This document shows positions 16,867 through 24,248 of a stretch of 64,000 nt of DNA, in pieces. The DNA is taken from contig NZ_VKKU01000001.1 of assembly GCF_007280415.1 (NCBI RefSeq), positions 1,240,001 through 1,304,000 on the forward strand, given 5' to 3'. The position numbers and the translations under genes are program-made. Position 1 is the stretch's first letter; each line of letters starts with the position of its first letter. Under the pieces are notes generated by a model. It saw only the letters and a list, made by a program, of their open reading frames with translations. It was not told the origin of the DNA and ran no database searches. Source of the DNA: Sphingorhabdus contaminans (GTDB lineage Bacteria > Pseudomonadota > Alphaproteobacteria > Sphingomonadales > Sphingomonadaceae).

Positions 16867-17436
16867 TTAACGTTCAAACTTCACCGCAAATCCAATTGAT
16901 TGGAGCGACACCCTGCCCCCTGTCGCCAACAGTTTAAGCTCGTCACATCGGAAAAACGAGATACCGACATACCCCGCAATTTTGTCACTATATTCGGGAG
17001 GCTTTTTGCTCCTAAAAAAATCTTCCAACTCCACTACCAGTTTTCCAGACCGATCCCGAAGTTGCAGATATTGTGTTGGATCATAACTGGTGTCTGCCCG
17101 GTAACTTCCCTTCTGGAACTCTTCATATGTCACATTACCGGTTTCGGTGATCAGCAATTCATCCCCGCGCCACGGCAATCGTTCGGAGATTCGCATGCTT
17201 GGATTGAAGTGCAGGCCAGCGCGGTCGACGCAAATTGGCGAACCATCCTGACGGTAATGAATGACCAGCTTCTCCCTTTTGCGTAACAACTGTTTCCCAA
17301 GGAATATCGTACTTCCGTCGGAGAAACTGGCCTTCTGAAAACCGATCCCGTACGGTTCAATATCGGCCTTGGGATTGAAGTCGCTGCAACCCGAAAGGAG
17401 GAGAACAATTGTAATAATTGGACTTCCTACTTTCAT
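16867..17436 (-). CDS. predicted lipoprotein, unknown function
   Basis: From ATG 17436 the protein has 189 residues and begins with a short lipoprotein signal (KVGSPIITIVLLLSGC), the lipobox LLSG|C placing the lipidated Cys at about residue 17. The rest is a mixed beta protein with no motif I recognise; two further cysteines (PICVD and FFRCDE) could form a disulfide. It is convergent with the DUF11 protein gene with only 27 nt between. An unusual TTG two codons upstream is an alternative start. Codon use looks AT-richer than in neighbouring metabolic genes. Confidence 0.65.
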   Translation of the reverse strand: MKVGSPIITIVLLLSGCSDFNPKADIEPYGIGFQKASFSDGSTIFLGKQLLRKREKLVIHYRQDGSPICVDRAGLHFNPSMRISERLPWRGDELLITETGNVTYEEFQKGSYRADTSYDPTQYLQLRDRSGKLVVELEDFFRSKKPPEYSDKIAGYVGISFFRCDELKLLATGGRVSLQSIGFAVKFER

Positions 17437-17550
17437 GATCAATCCCCGCCACTTGGCCTGTTAGATTTGTTGGCACCAGTCAGAACGTTTGGAAATCGAA
17501 AATTCCAGAAATGTATCGTGTAGCAAGATAGCAATATTCATCGCTCGCGT

Positions 17551-17613
17551 AATGTTTGCAATGTTGCCGGACCCAACGGATCAAATTTGGCAGCTTTGTT
17601 GAGAGAAGCGGAC
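17551..17613. repeat. degenerate intergenic repeat, copy A
   Basis: This 63-bp segment shares GCAATGTTG and GCAGCTTTGTTG...AAGCGGAC with copy C at 18661-18723 at about the same spacing. It lies between two lipoprotein genes. The similarity is partial, as expected for old, decaying copies of a small repeat. Confidence 0.5.
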
Positions 17614-17633
17614 GTCAAAGAATTACATAACAG

Positions 17634-18023
17634 TCAAAATGTGATGTTTGTCTTGCTCATACCGATGCCATCTACCCAGATTAAATAGGTTTTACCGCGT
17701 ACCGCAGAAAGGGCAGCGACCTCCTGCCAACCTGTAGGTGTCTCACCCACGCGAACAGAGGCGAGGTCGAGACACTGAATGTCGCCTTTCACCTCAATAA
17801 GCCAAACTGCGTGGTCCCGCTCCCACGATTCAGGTTCGTACAATCCAACTTCGCGGACACACGGGGCCTGCTTATCGCTGAAAATGAATCCCCAGTCTTG
17901 GGATAACTTGATATGTTTTCGACCAGCAACGTCCACCACGGAGACATCAATGTTGGGTGGCGAACACGACAATAGCAAACCCAAAGCCCCTAGGATTATG
18001 GTATATCTGGCGCTGGTATTCAC
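17634..18023 (-). CDS. small predicted lipoprotein, unknown function
   Basis: The 129-residue protein starts at GTG 18023 (TAGG 8 nt upstream). The signal sequence NTSARYTIILGALGLLLSC ends in a lipobox LLLSC, so it should be a membrane-tethered periplasmic protein. The mature part holds two further cysteines (PCVREV and IQCLDL) and AVWLIEVKGDIQCLDLASV, but no family is recognised. It is on the same strand as the other lipoprotein gene, 197 nt away, with a repeat copy between. Low-GC composition relative to the rest suggests acquired or fast-evolving sequence. Confidence 0.6.
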   Translation of the reverse strand: MNTSARYTIILGALGLLLSCSPPNIDVSVVDVAGRKHIKLSQDWGFIFSDKQAPCVREVGLYEPESWERDHAVWLIEVKGDIQCLDLASVRVGETPTGWQEVAALSAVRGKTYLIWVDGIGMSKTNITF

Positions 18024-18052
18024 AGATCTAACCTACCTTTAACTGAAAAATG

Positions 18053-18111
18053 CGTAAGTTTATCGTCTCCGGAAAACCCGCTTTAACTGCTGAATGCCCC
18101 AAAAGCCGACC
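18053..18111. repeat. degenerate intergenic repeat, copy B
   Basis: TCGTCTCCGGAAAACCCG...AAAAGCCGACC aligns along its length with copy C (TCGTTTCCGGAAAGTCCG...AAAGCGGACC) at roughly two-thirds identity by eye. It lies upstream of the GTG-start lipoprotein gene. A further fragment, GTCCGCAATGTTGT at 18169-18182, is identical to 14 bases of copy C. Confidence 0.5.
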
Positions 18112-18194
18112 TCTATTCAACTGATGAACGAACGTCAGGTAACGATAGCTGGAGCTTATGAGACGAAAGTCCGCAATGTTGTGGAAAGCTGCCC

Positions 18195-18398
18195 TCAGTC
18201 CAAGCCGTTTGGAAGCTTAGTCGCGCACCAAGGGCAGTATGAAATTGTGATGACCGAGTGGCCCCCGTCATGGATAATAAGCCCGTAGCTATCCTCAGAA
18301 TAATCGATGAGGCAATCAGGGCAATCAAATCGGTCTGGATGCATGTCACAAATATTCTCGACATTAGAGTGCATCATTTCACAACAGTGTTTGGTCAT
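18195..18398 (-). CDS. small Cys-rich protein of DUF6980 type
   Basis: The 67-residue protein begins MTKHCCEMM and contains DRFDCPDC, YGLIIHDGGHS and a C-terminal SYCPWCATKLP. This CC...CPDC...CPWC pattern with a central GLIIHDGG matches, as I recall, a widespread small bacterial family of unknown function (DUF6980). The cysteine pairs suggest zinc binding. It has no signal peptide and is probably cytoplasmic. Its gene is flanked by repeat fragments. The coding call is well supported by the motif pattern; no function is known. Confidence 0.72.
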   Translation of the reverse strand: MTKHCCEMMHSNVENICDMHPDRFDCPDCLIDYSEDSYGLIIHDGGHSVITISYCPWCATKLPNGLD

Positions 18399-18452
18399 GT
18401 TGCCATTTTCCCAGATTTATTGATTGACCGCAATCTAGTGCTATCGTGGCCA

Positions 18453-18635
18453 TCAGGCCCGATTAGCCAGTGCTCTTTCCAACCAGTGTATGCGTTTAAG
18501 CCATTGCTTCGACATTTTAGCTGACGGAGCGATGCTTAATCGCATGCGCGACCTCTCGATCTCAGACAGCAGTTCTTCATAGCTGAGTTTATCAAGCTCA
18601 TCGTCGCGATGGGGAATGGCTGACCTTTTACCCAT
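18453..18635 (-). CDS. conserved small helical protein, unknown function
   Basis: This 60-residue protein (GKRSAIPHRDDELDKLSYEE, then APSAKMSKQWLKRIHWLERAL) is charged, helical and cytoplasmic. I recognise the pattern as a short conserved hypothetical that recurs in proteobacterial accessory regions, often in this length. No clear ribosome binding site is seen. It sits 54 nt upstream of the DUF6980-type gene on the same strand. It is compact enough to be an adaptor, but no function is known. Confidence 0.6.
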   Translation of the reverse strand: MGKRSAIPHRDDELDKLSYEELLSEIERSRMRLSIAPSAKMSKQWLKRIHWLERALANRA

Positions 18636-18660
18636 GGGACAAGTGTATGCGACGGATCAA

Positions 18661-18723
18661 ACGTCCGCAATGTTGTCGTTTCCGGAAAGTCCGGTTTAGC
18701 AGCTTTGTTGTGGAAAGCGGACC
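18661..18723. repeat. degenerate intergenic repeat, copy C (best-preserved)
   Basis: Begins ACGTCCGCAATGTTGTCG and ends GTTGTGGAAAGCGGACC. Parts of it recur in copies A (17551), B (18053), the fragment at 18169 and D (19224). It touches the stop codon of the gene at 18723-19196. Confidence 0.55.
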
Positions 18724-19196
18724 TAAGCGTTGCGACTATAAATCGCTTCGACAGAGGGGTCTTGTTCCATCTGGAAGATCAGATGACACGGATGATTTCG
18801 CTTTTGCCACCCCGGCAACTGAAGCACCCAGACAGTGATGAGTTCGAACACCCACGATCTGGGATCGGTGAAAAGATTTGCCGCGTTATTGACGACAATG
18901 ACCATGCCCGACTCACGCTGGCTCAACGTTTCGAGGTCATCCATGAATCGATACCACCCCAATATCCCCGTAGGAGGGTGTGGTTCATAAGGCGGATTGT
19001 CCGTCCGCAGTTGCCGCCCAAGTGAATTTAGCGCTTCATATTCATTCACTTTGGTAGCATCGAGATACGCCCACACTATGCCCCGCTCCGCCAGCGTCTC
19101 GGGGCCTACATAGTCGGCCGGATCATCGTCCGACGCGGCGCGCCGGAAATGAACGCGTCCGCCAAAGTCAGGGTGATCTAGATACTCGTATGCCAT
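18723..19196 (-). CDS. hypothetical protein, barstar-like fold possible
   Basis: The 157-residue protein has no signal peptide. WYRFMDDLETLSQRESGMVIVVNN followed by WVFELITVWVLQLPGWQKRNHPCHLIFQ resembles the pattern of barstar-family inhibitors (a Trp/Asp-rich first helix, a hydrophobic strand, then a late basic strand), but this is a by-eye resemblance. If it is barstar-like it would be an immunity or ribonuclease-inhibitor protein; no partner toxin gene is seen next to it. No ribosome binding site is evident upstream of ATG 19196. It belongs to the same patch of orphan genes. Confidence 0.55.
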   Translation of the reverse strand: MAYEYLDHPDFGGRVHFRRAASDDDPADYVGPETLAERGIVWAYLDATKVNEYEALNSLGRQLRTDNPPYEPHPPTGILGWYRFMDDLETLSQRESGMVIVVNNAANLFTDPRSWVFELITVWVLQLPGWQKRNHPCHLIFQMEQDPSVEAIYSRNA

Positions 19197-19223
19197 CGAT
19201 TACGGCTGCTACAGCATCTTCAG

Positions 19224-19288
19224 AACATCCGCTACGTTATCGTGTCCTGACAGTCCGACTGTAACATCCGCCCTCACCCAAAGCCGCC
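19224..19288. repeat. degenerate intergenic repeat, copy D
   Basis: ACATCCGCTACGTTATCGTG with the following TCCTGACAGTCCGACT matches the first half of copy C at about three of four positions by eye. It lies in the 287-nt gap between the barstar-like gene and the MDR gene; the rest of that gap shows only the weak hairpin listed next. Confidence 0.5.
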
Positions 19289-19425
19289 AAAGGCAACTTG
19301 CCCCCTAGAAATGTAGGAAAAGATTTGAGAGCATCCCGCGGCATTCGCGAAAGCGGGTGCGGCTCTTTGAACTGTTGACACTTCGTGCATATTCGGACGA
19401 CCGGGCCGCGTTAATTTAAAGCAAC

Positions 19426-19470
19426 AAAGGATACATTTTCACGATGCGTTTGCGTGTCTTTTGTATCTTT
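19426..19470 (-). terminator. possible terminator of the MDR/Rieske/DMGDH transcript
   Basis: AAAGGATACA and TGTATCTTT pair over nine bases with one bulge, with a smaller CACG/CGTG stem inside the loop. It lies just downstream (minus strand) of the MDR stop codon and is followed by a T-rich stretch on that strand. Weak but well placed. Confidence 0.35.
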
Positions 19471-19483
19471 AAGTCTGGCTGGA

Positions 19484-20554
19484 TCAGAGGACCAGAACGA
19501 TTTTCCCCACATGGCGCTTTGTCAGGAACGCCTCCTGCGCTGCGGCGATGTCGGTGATGGGATAGGTGGCGGCGACCAGCGGTTTGATTTCGCCGCGTTC
19601 GATATAGCCGACAAGATTGGGAAACACCCCGGGCTCCAGCACGGTACAGCCGATGAGGCGGAGGTCTTTCAGGTATAGCGTCCGCAAATCAAGGTCGACC
19701 ACAGGGCCGGAGATAGCGCCCGAAACACCGTAACGCCCGCCGCGTTTCAGGCTGTTGAGTATGGGTCCGAACTGTTCCCCACCGACGATATCGACCGCGG
19801 CATCGAAATATTCGGGGCCGAAAAGCGATTCCAGATCAGCATCGCGCGGGACGACCTGGTGCGCGCCGAGGCCGCGCACCGTCTCTGCCTTTGCATCGGC
19901 GGCCATGGCGGTCACCTCTGCACCGCGCCGCTTTGCAAGCTGGACTGCGGCCGATCCGACACCGCCCGATGCCCCTGTGACCAGCAGGCGTTCGCCCGCC
20001 TGCAAACCGATGCGGGTCAATATGTTTTCGGCGGTGGCATAGGCGCAGGGAAAGCTTGCGAGTTCCACGTCGGAACAGGCGGATTCGATGCGGTGGGCGT
20101 GGACAGAGGGAACCCGTGCATAGTCGGCAAAGCCGCCGTCCACTTCCGAACCGAAATAGCGGATATCGAACGGGCTGCTGCCCCTGAATACCGGTTCGAC
20201 CAGCACCCGCTGCCCTATTCGTACCGGATCGACGCCTTCGCCCACGGCGACGAGTTGGCCGCAGGCATCCGCGCCCTGTATGCGAGGAAAGGTGAATGCG
20301 GCGCCCGACCAGCCATCGTCGCCGGCGCCTTCGATACCGGTGGCCGCGCCCGCATCGGTCGCTTCGGCAACGGCCTTTGAATACCAGCCGATACGGGTGT
20401 TGATATCGGTATTGTTCACCGCCGCCGCGCCTATGCGGATCAGGACCTCGTCCGTACCGGGTTGTGGGACGGGAACATCGGTTCGCCATTCCAGCCTGTC
20501 ATAACCGCCATAGCCGGTTAGCAAGACGGCGCGCATGACGGCGGGGACGGTCAT
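19484..20554 (-). CDS. MDR-family oxidoreductase (quinone oxidoreductase/alcohol dehydrogenase-like)
   Basis: The 356-residue medium-chain dehydrogenase/reductase has an N-terminal GroES-like domain (IRIGAAAVNNTDINTRIGWYS) and a Rossmann domain with LLVTGASGGVGSAAVQLAKRRGAEV. The zinc-ligand pattern of class III ADH is missing, so it is closer to zinc-free quinone-oxidoreductase-like members that use NADPH. Its start codon overlaps the Rieske oxygenase stop (ATGA), and it is the last gene of the DMGDH/DMGDH/Rieske transcript. It may reduce or oxidise a product of the Rieske reaction. It has no flavin or Fe-S site, so it cannot by itself serve as the Rieske reductase. Confidence 0.85.
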   Translation of the reverse strand: MTVPAVMRAVLLTGYGGYDRLEWRTDVPVPQPGTDEVLIRIGAAAVNNTDINTRIGWYSKAVAEATDAGAATGIEGAGDDGWSGAAFTFPRIQGADACGQLVAVGEGVDPVRIGQRVLVEPVFRGSSPFDIRYFGSEVDGGFADYARVPSVHAHRIESACSDVELASFPCAYATAENILTRIGLQAGERLLVTGASGGVGSAAVQLAKRRGAEVTAMAADAKAETVRGLGAHQVVPRDADLESLFGPEYFDAAVDIVGGEQFGPILNSLKRGGRYGVSGAISGPVVDLDLRTLYLKDLRLIGCTVLEPGVFPNLVGYIERGEIKPLVAATYPITDIAAAQEAFLTKRHVGKIVLVL

Positions 20555-21801
20555 TCGGCCCGCTCAAGCCCGAACTGGTTCAGATACCATTTCTGGAATT
20601 TGATGACGCTGCCTTCCTGATCGGAATAGCGTCCGGGACGGTAGCGGGTGGACATGATGCCGGTCTGGTTATTCTCGGTAATGACCTTGTCCTGCGTCGT
20701 GGTGGCATGATAGCCCCAGGTCATCTTGGGAATATCGACCTCGTCCTCCCCGGCCCGGCCATCGACAATCCAGATCATCTCAACATCGGTTTCCAGCGCG
20801 CTGCGCGGCGTGAACTGGAACAGGATCGCAAAATGATCGTCGGCGACAATCTGGCTGAAGGGGCTGAAACTCAGGTGCATCCGCCCGCCATCGGCTTTGG
20901 TCCGCTTGCCCATCAGGGGTGCCGGTGCCGACCCGTCCTGCGTTTCCGATGACCAGCCGTCTTTGTTCATACGCTGCATCATCAGGCGCAGATGGCTGCT
21001 GTCGGGGGCATCGTCGATATTGCCGATGGGACGCCCGGCGGCGGCAGCGCTTGCCTCCCATGCCTGTAACTTGGGGGTGAAGCTTGCAATGGCGTCGGCG
21101 GGTCCCGAACTTGGCCCTGCCCCCACCGCCACGATCGATTCCGCGGCATGCATCGAACAGAATTCGGGATGCGACGGGACGCAATGATAGCATTCGAAGA
21201 AATTCTCGACGACCAGCTTCCAATTGGCGGTGGTGGGATAGCTTCCGGCATGGGCGATACGGGCGGTATCAAAGCCGTGATAGTCAAGGATCGGGCCCAT
21301 ATCCCCAAAGGTCGCGTCGAAATCGACCGGCTCGTCCTCGCTCATATTGATGAAGATCAGGCCGTGGAATAGCCGGATATGGCACGCAAAAAGGCTGTTT
21401 TCCGCCTTGTCGAAATCCTCCGGCATAAGGCGCGCGGAAAGAAGCTTGCCATCCAGACCGAAGGTCCACGCATGGTAGGGGCACACCAGCCGCGGTGCGT
21501 TGCCGCTGTCCGCCTGGCAAATGGTCGATCCGCGATGGCGGCAGACGTTGAAAAAGGCGCGGACGCTGTCGTCATTTTCGCGGATGACGATGATCTGTTC
21601 GGCCCCGACGCGGAACAGGAAATAATCGCCCTTGTTCGGAATGCGGGAGATATGCCCGGCCAGCAGCCATTTCCGGCTGATGATGGTATCCATATCGGCC
21701 TTGAACACGGCATCGCTGCAGTAAAATTCCTGGTCGAAACTATATCCCACCCGGGTATTGGCGGCGAGCCTTTGCATCAGTTGGCTTTGCGTTTCAGTCA
21801 T
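20551..21801 (-). CDS. Rieske non-heme iron oxygenase, GbcA/stachydrine-demethylase type
   Basis: The 416-residue protein has a Rieske cluster site (Cys87, His89, Cys107, His110 in CRHRGS...LVCPYHAW) and a mononuclear iron centre (Glu203, His206, His211 in ECYHCVPSHPEF). The ANWKLVVEN lead-in and the Glu in place of the naphthalene-dioxygenase-type bridging Asp are typical of quaternary-amine demethylases such as GbcA, Stc2 and CntA. These oxidise an N-methyl group, releasing formaldehyde. Its start overlaps the upstream DMGDH stop (TGATG), so the two are coupled. No ribosome binding site is visible. Glycine betaine is the leading substrate guess; another betaine is possible. Confidence 0.88.
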   Translation of the reverse strand: MTETQSQLMQRLAANTRVGYSFDQEFYCSDAVFKADMDTIISRKWLLAGHISRIPNKGDYFLFRVGAEQIIVIRENDDSVRAFFNVCRHRGSTICQADSGNAPRLVCPYHAWTFGLDGKLLSARLMPEDFDKAENSLFACHIRLFHGLIFINMSEDEPVDFDATFGDMGPILDYHGFDTARIAHAGSYPTTANWKLVVENFFECYHCVPSHPEFCSMHAAESIVAVGAGPSSGPADAIASFTPKLQAWEASAAAAGRPIGNIDDAPDSSHLRLMMQRMNKDGWSSETQDGSAPAPLMGKRTKADGGRMHLSFSPFSQIVADDHFAILFQFTPRSALETDVEMIWIVDGRAGEDEVDIPKMTWGYHATTTQDKVITENNQTGIMSTRYRPGRYSDQEGSVIKFQKWYLNQFGLERAE

Positions 21802-24245
21802 CAGATTTTTATCCGTGCGTTGCTGGGGTCGTAAAGGGGTTTGAGCGAGGCGAGAGCGGGATAGCGCACACCGGCAATCTCGATTTCATAATCATCGGCA
21901 CCGATGGTACCGACGACGCCATTATCGGGGGCGGTAACATAGCCAAGTCCGCAGGCGCCGCCCAAGCTATGGGCATACATGCCAGACCGGATATAACCGG
22001 CGATCCGGTCACCCTGCCAGATGGGCTCATTATGGTAGAGCATAGGTTCCGGCGATTTCAGCAGGAACTGGACGAGCCGCTGTTTCAGCCCCGCCTCCTT
22101 CTGCCGCAACAGGGCTTCCCTGCCGATAAAGCCGCCGGCCTTGTCCATCCTGACCGCAAAGCCTAGCCCAGCCTCAAGCGGCGTGTCTTCGTCGGTAATG
22201 TCATGCCCCCAATGGCGGTAGGCCTTTTCCATCCGCAGCGCGTTAAGGGCATGGTATCCGCAATGCTTCAGCCCGAATGCAGTGCCCGCCGCGACAATCT
22301 CGTCATAGACGCCCGTCATGAATTCGGTCGGAATATAAAGTTCCCAACCCAGCTCACCCACATAGGTTATCCGCGACGCACGCACGAGGGCGTATCCCAG
22401 CTCAATCTCCTGCGACGTGGCAAATGGAAACGCTTCATGCGACAGGTCATTGGGACAGATCGACTGCAATAGATCACGCGCACGCGGACCCATGATCGAA
22501 ATCACTCCCATGGCCGAGGAAATATTGGTCAGGACAGCATGGGCGTCTTCCGGAATTTGCCGCTTCAGCCAGTTGAAATCCTTGACCTCTGTTTCGGCGC
22601 CCGTGACAATCAAATAGGCGGTTTCAGACAGGCGCGTGACCGTCAAGTCCGCCTCAATCCCGCCCTTTTCATTCAGCCATTGGGTATAGATCAGGCGTCC
22701 GGGGGCGACATCGATGTCATTAGCACACACCCGATTGAGGACGGCCATCGCGTCCCGCCCTTCCAAGCGGAACTTGGCGAAGGAACTCTGGTCGAACAAC
22801 CCGACGGCCTCGCGGACCGCCTTGCACTCCGCGGCGTTTGCCTCAAACCAGTTTTGCCGCCCATAGCTATATTCATAACGCGGTATACTACCCGGTTCGC
22901 CATACCAGTTGGGCCGTTCCCAGCCAAAGGCTTCACCATAACAGGCACCCGCTGCAACCAGGCGGTCATGAATCGCAGACCGGCGAACACCGCGCGCGGT
23001 TTCATATTGTTTGAACGGATAATGGGTTGCGTAGAGCAGCCCAAGGCTTTCGGTCACCCTTTCGCGCAGATATTTGCGGTTGATCTGGAAAGGCATGTTC
23101 CGGCGGATATCAACCGTCCACAAATCGGCAGGCGGGATGCCATCGCGAATCCAGTCGGCCATCACCTTACCGACGCCCCCTGCCGATTGAAGACCGATGG
23201 AATTCAGTCCTGCCGCAACAAAACAGCCTTTCAACTCGGCACTCTCGCCCAGATGGTATCGGACGTCCGGAGTAAAGCTTTCAGGACCACAGAAGAATTT
23301 CTGGATGCCGGCTTTTTCCAGGGCAGGCACACGGCGCATCGCATCCATCAAAAGCGGTTCGAAATGTTCGAAGCTGCCCGCAATTTCGTCGAAGCAGAAA
23401 TCTTCGGATATGCCGTCCATCCCCCATGGCCGTGCATTTGGTTCAAATGCTCCGACCAGAAGCTTCCCGGCGTCATATTTGTAATAACCGCAATAATCAT
23501 AGTCGCGCAAAACAGGCAGGGTGGAATCGATCCCCTCCACCCCTTCGAACAACACATAATAATGCTCGCAGGCATGCAACGGCGCAGTTACTCCGACACT
23601 GGCTGCCAAATCCCTGGTCCACATGCCGCCGCAAATGACGACATAGTCGGCGTCGATTGATCCCGTCTCGGTATCAACTCCCGTTACCCGTTCGCCATCG
23701 TGCCGAATTTTGGTGACTTTGGTATTCTCGAAAATGCGTGCACCGCCCGTTCTCGCACCTTTTGCCAAAGCCTGCGTAATATCTACAGCATTGGCATAGC
23801 CATCGCTGGGAATATGGATGCCGCCGACAACATCGTCGACATTAACGATTTTTGCGAGATCTTTGATCTCTTGCGGCGTGACCACATGGACCGGCAGATC
23901 AAACACCTTGGCCATAGAGGCGCTGCGCTTCAGTTCTTCAAAGCGCTCGGCATTGGTGGCCATCGAAATAGAACCGCATTGGCGATATCCGGTCGCCTGT
24001 CCCGTTTCTGCCTCCAGCCCACGATAAAGTTCGCCGGTGTATTTGGCGAGCTTCGTCATGTTAATGGAAGGCCGCAATTGCCCGACAAGACCCGCGGCAT
24101 GCCATGTGGTACCACTCGTCAACTGTTTACGTTCGAGCAGGACCACATCGTCCCAGCCGATTTTGGTTAGGTGATAGGCAATTGAGCAGCCGATGACCCC
24201 GCCACCTATAATGACGACACGTGCCTTATTGGGTAGTTCCGCCAC
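21801..24245 (-). CDS. dimethylglycine/sarcosine dehydrogenase-like flavoprotein 1
   Basis: The 814-residue protein begins with VVIIGGGVIGCSIAYHL (FAD Rossmann) and has TTWHAAG, with His49 at the position used for covalent FAD attachment in DMGDH. The DAO domain covers the first half; the second half is a GcvT-like folate-binding domain (YGEPGSIPRYEYSYG, then LGYALVRASRITYVGELGWELYIP and a C-terminal aminomethyltransferase beta barrel). Such enzymes oxidise an N-methyl amine and pass the C1 unit to tetrahydrofolate. The start is GTG 24245 with GAAGG upstream, 3 nt after the other DMGDH stop. Electron acceptor is probably ETF; substrate may be dimethylglycine, sarcosine or another N-methyl amino acid. 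Confidence 0.9.
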   Translation of the reverse strand: MAELPNKARVVIIGGGVIGCSIAYHLTKIGWDDVVLLERKQLTSGTTWHAAGLVGQLRPSINMTKLAKYTGELYRGLEAETGQATGYRQCGSISMATNAERFEELKRSASMAKVFDLPVHVVTPQEIKDLAKIVNVDDVVGGIHIPSDGYANAVDITQALAKGARTGGARIFENTKVTKIRHDGERVTGVDTETGSIDADYVVICGGMWTRDLAASVGVTAPLHACEHYYVLFEGVEGIDSTLPVLRDYDYCGYYKYDAGKLLVGAFEPNARPWGMDGISEDFCFDEIAGSFEHFEPLLMDAMRRVPALEKAGIQKFFCGPESFTPDVRYHLGESAELKGCFVAAGLNSIGLQSAGGVGKVMADWIRDGIPPADLWTVDIRRNMPFQINRKYLRERVTESLGLLYATHYPFKQYETARGVRRSAIHDRLVAAGACYGEAFGWERPNWYGEPGSIPRYEYSYGRQNWFEANAAECKAVREAVGLFDQSSFAKFRLEGRDAMAVLNRVCANDIDVAPGRLIYTQWLNEKGGIEADLTVTRLSETAYLIVTGAETEVKDFNWLKRQIPEDAHAVLTNISSAMGVISIMGPRARDLLQSICPNDLSHEAFPFATSQEIELGYALVRASRITYVGELGWELYIPTEFMTGVYDEIVAAGTAFGLKHCGYHALNALRMEKAYRHWGHDITDEDTPLEAGLGFAVRMDKAGGFIGREALLRQKEAGLKQRLVQFLLKSPEPMLYHNEPIWQGDRIAGYIRSGMYAHSLGGACGLGYVTAPDNGVVGTIGADDYEIEIAGVRYPALASLKPLYDPSNARIKI

Positions 24246-24248
24246 GTC

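Noticed and set aside
18723-19196. Toxin-antitoxin pair with the barstar-like protein as immunity
   Set aside because: No neighbouring ribonuclease or toxin-like gene could be recognised, so only the single-protein resemblance is reported.
17437-19483. CRISPR array
   Set aside because: Repeat copies are few, unequal in spacing and degenerate, and no cas genes are present.
19301-19483. A small non-coding RNA in the gap before the MDR gene
   Set aside because: Only a weak bulged hairpin at the end of the gap is seen and no promoter or conserved structure supports an RNA gene.
22539-23660. A 373-codon plus-strand frame within the DMGDH region
   Set aside because: Antisense to DMGDH-like protein 1; no ribosome binding site and no family pattern.
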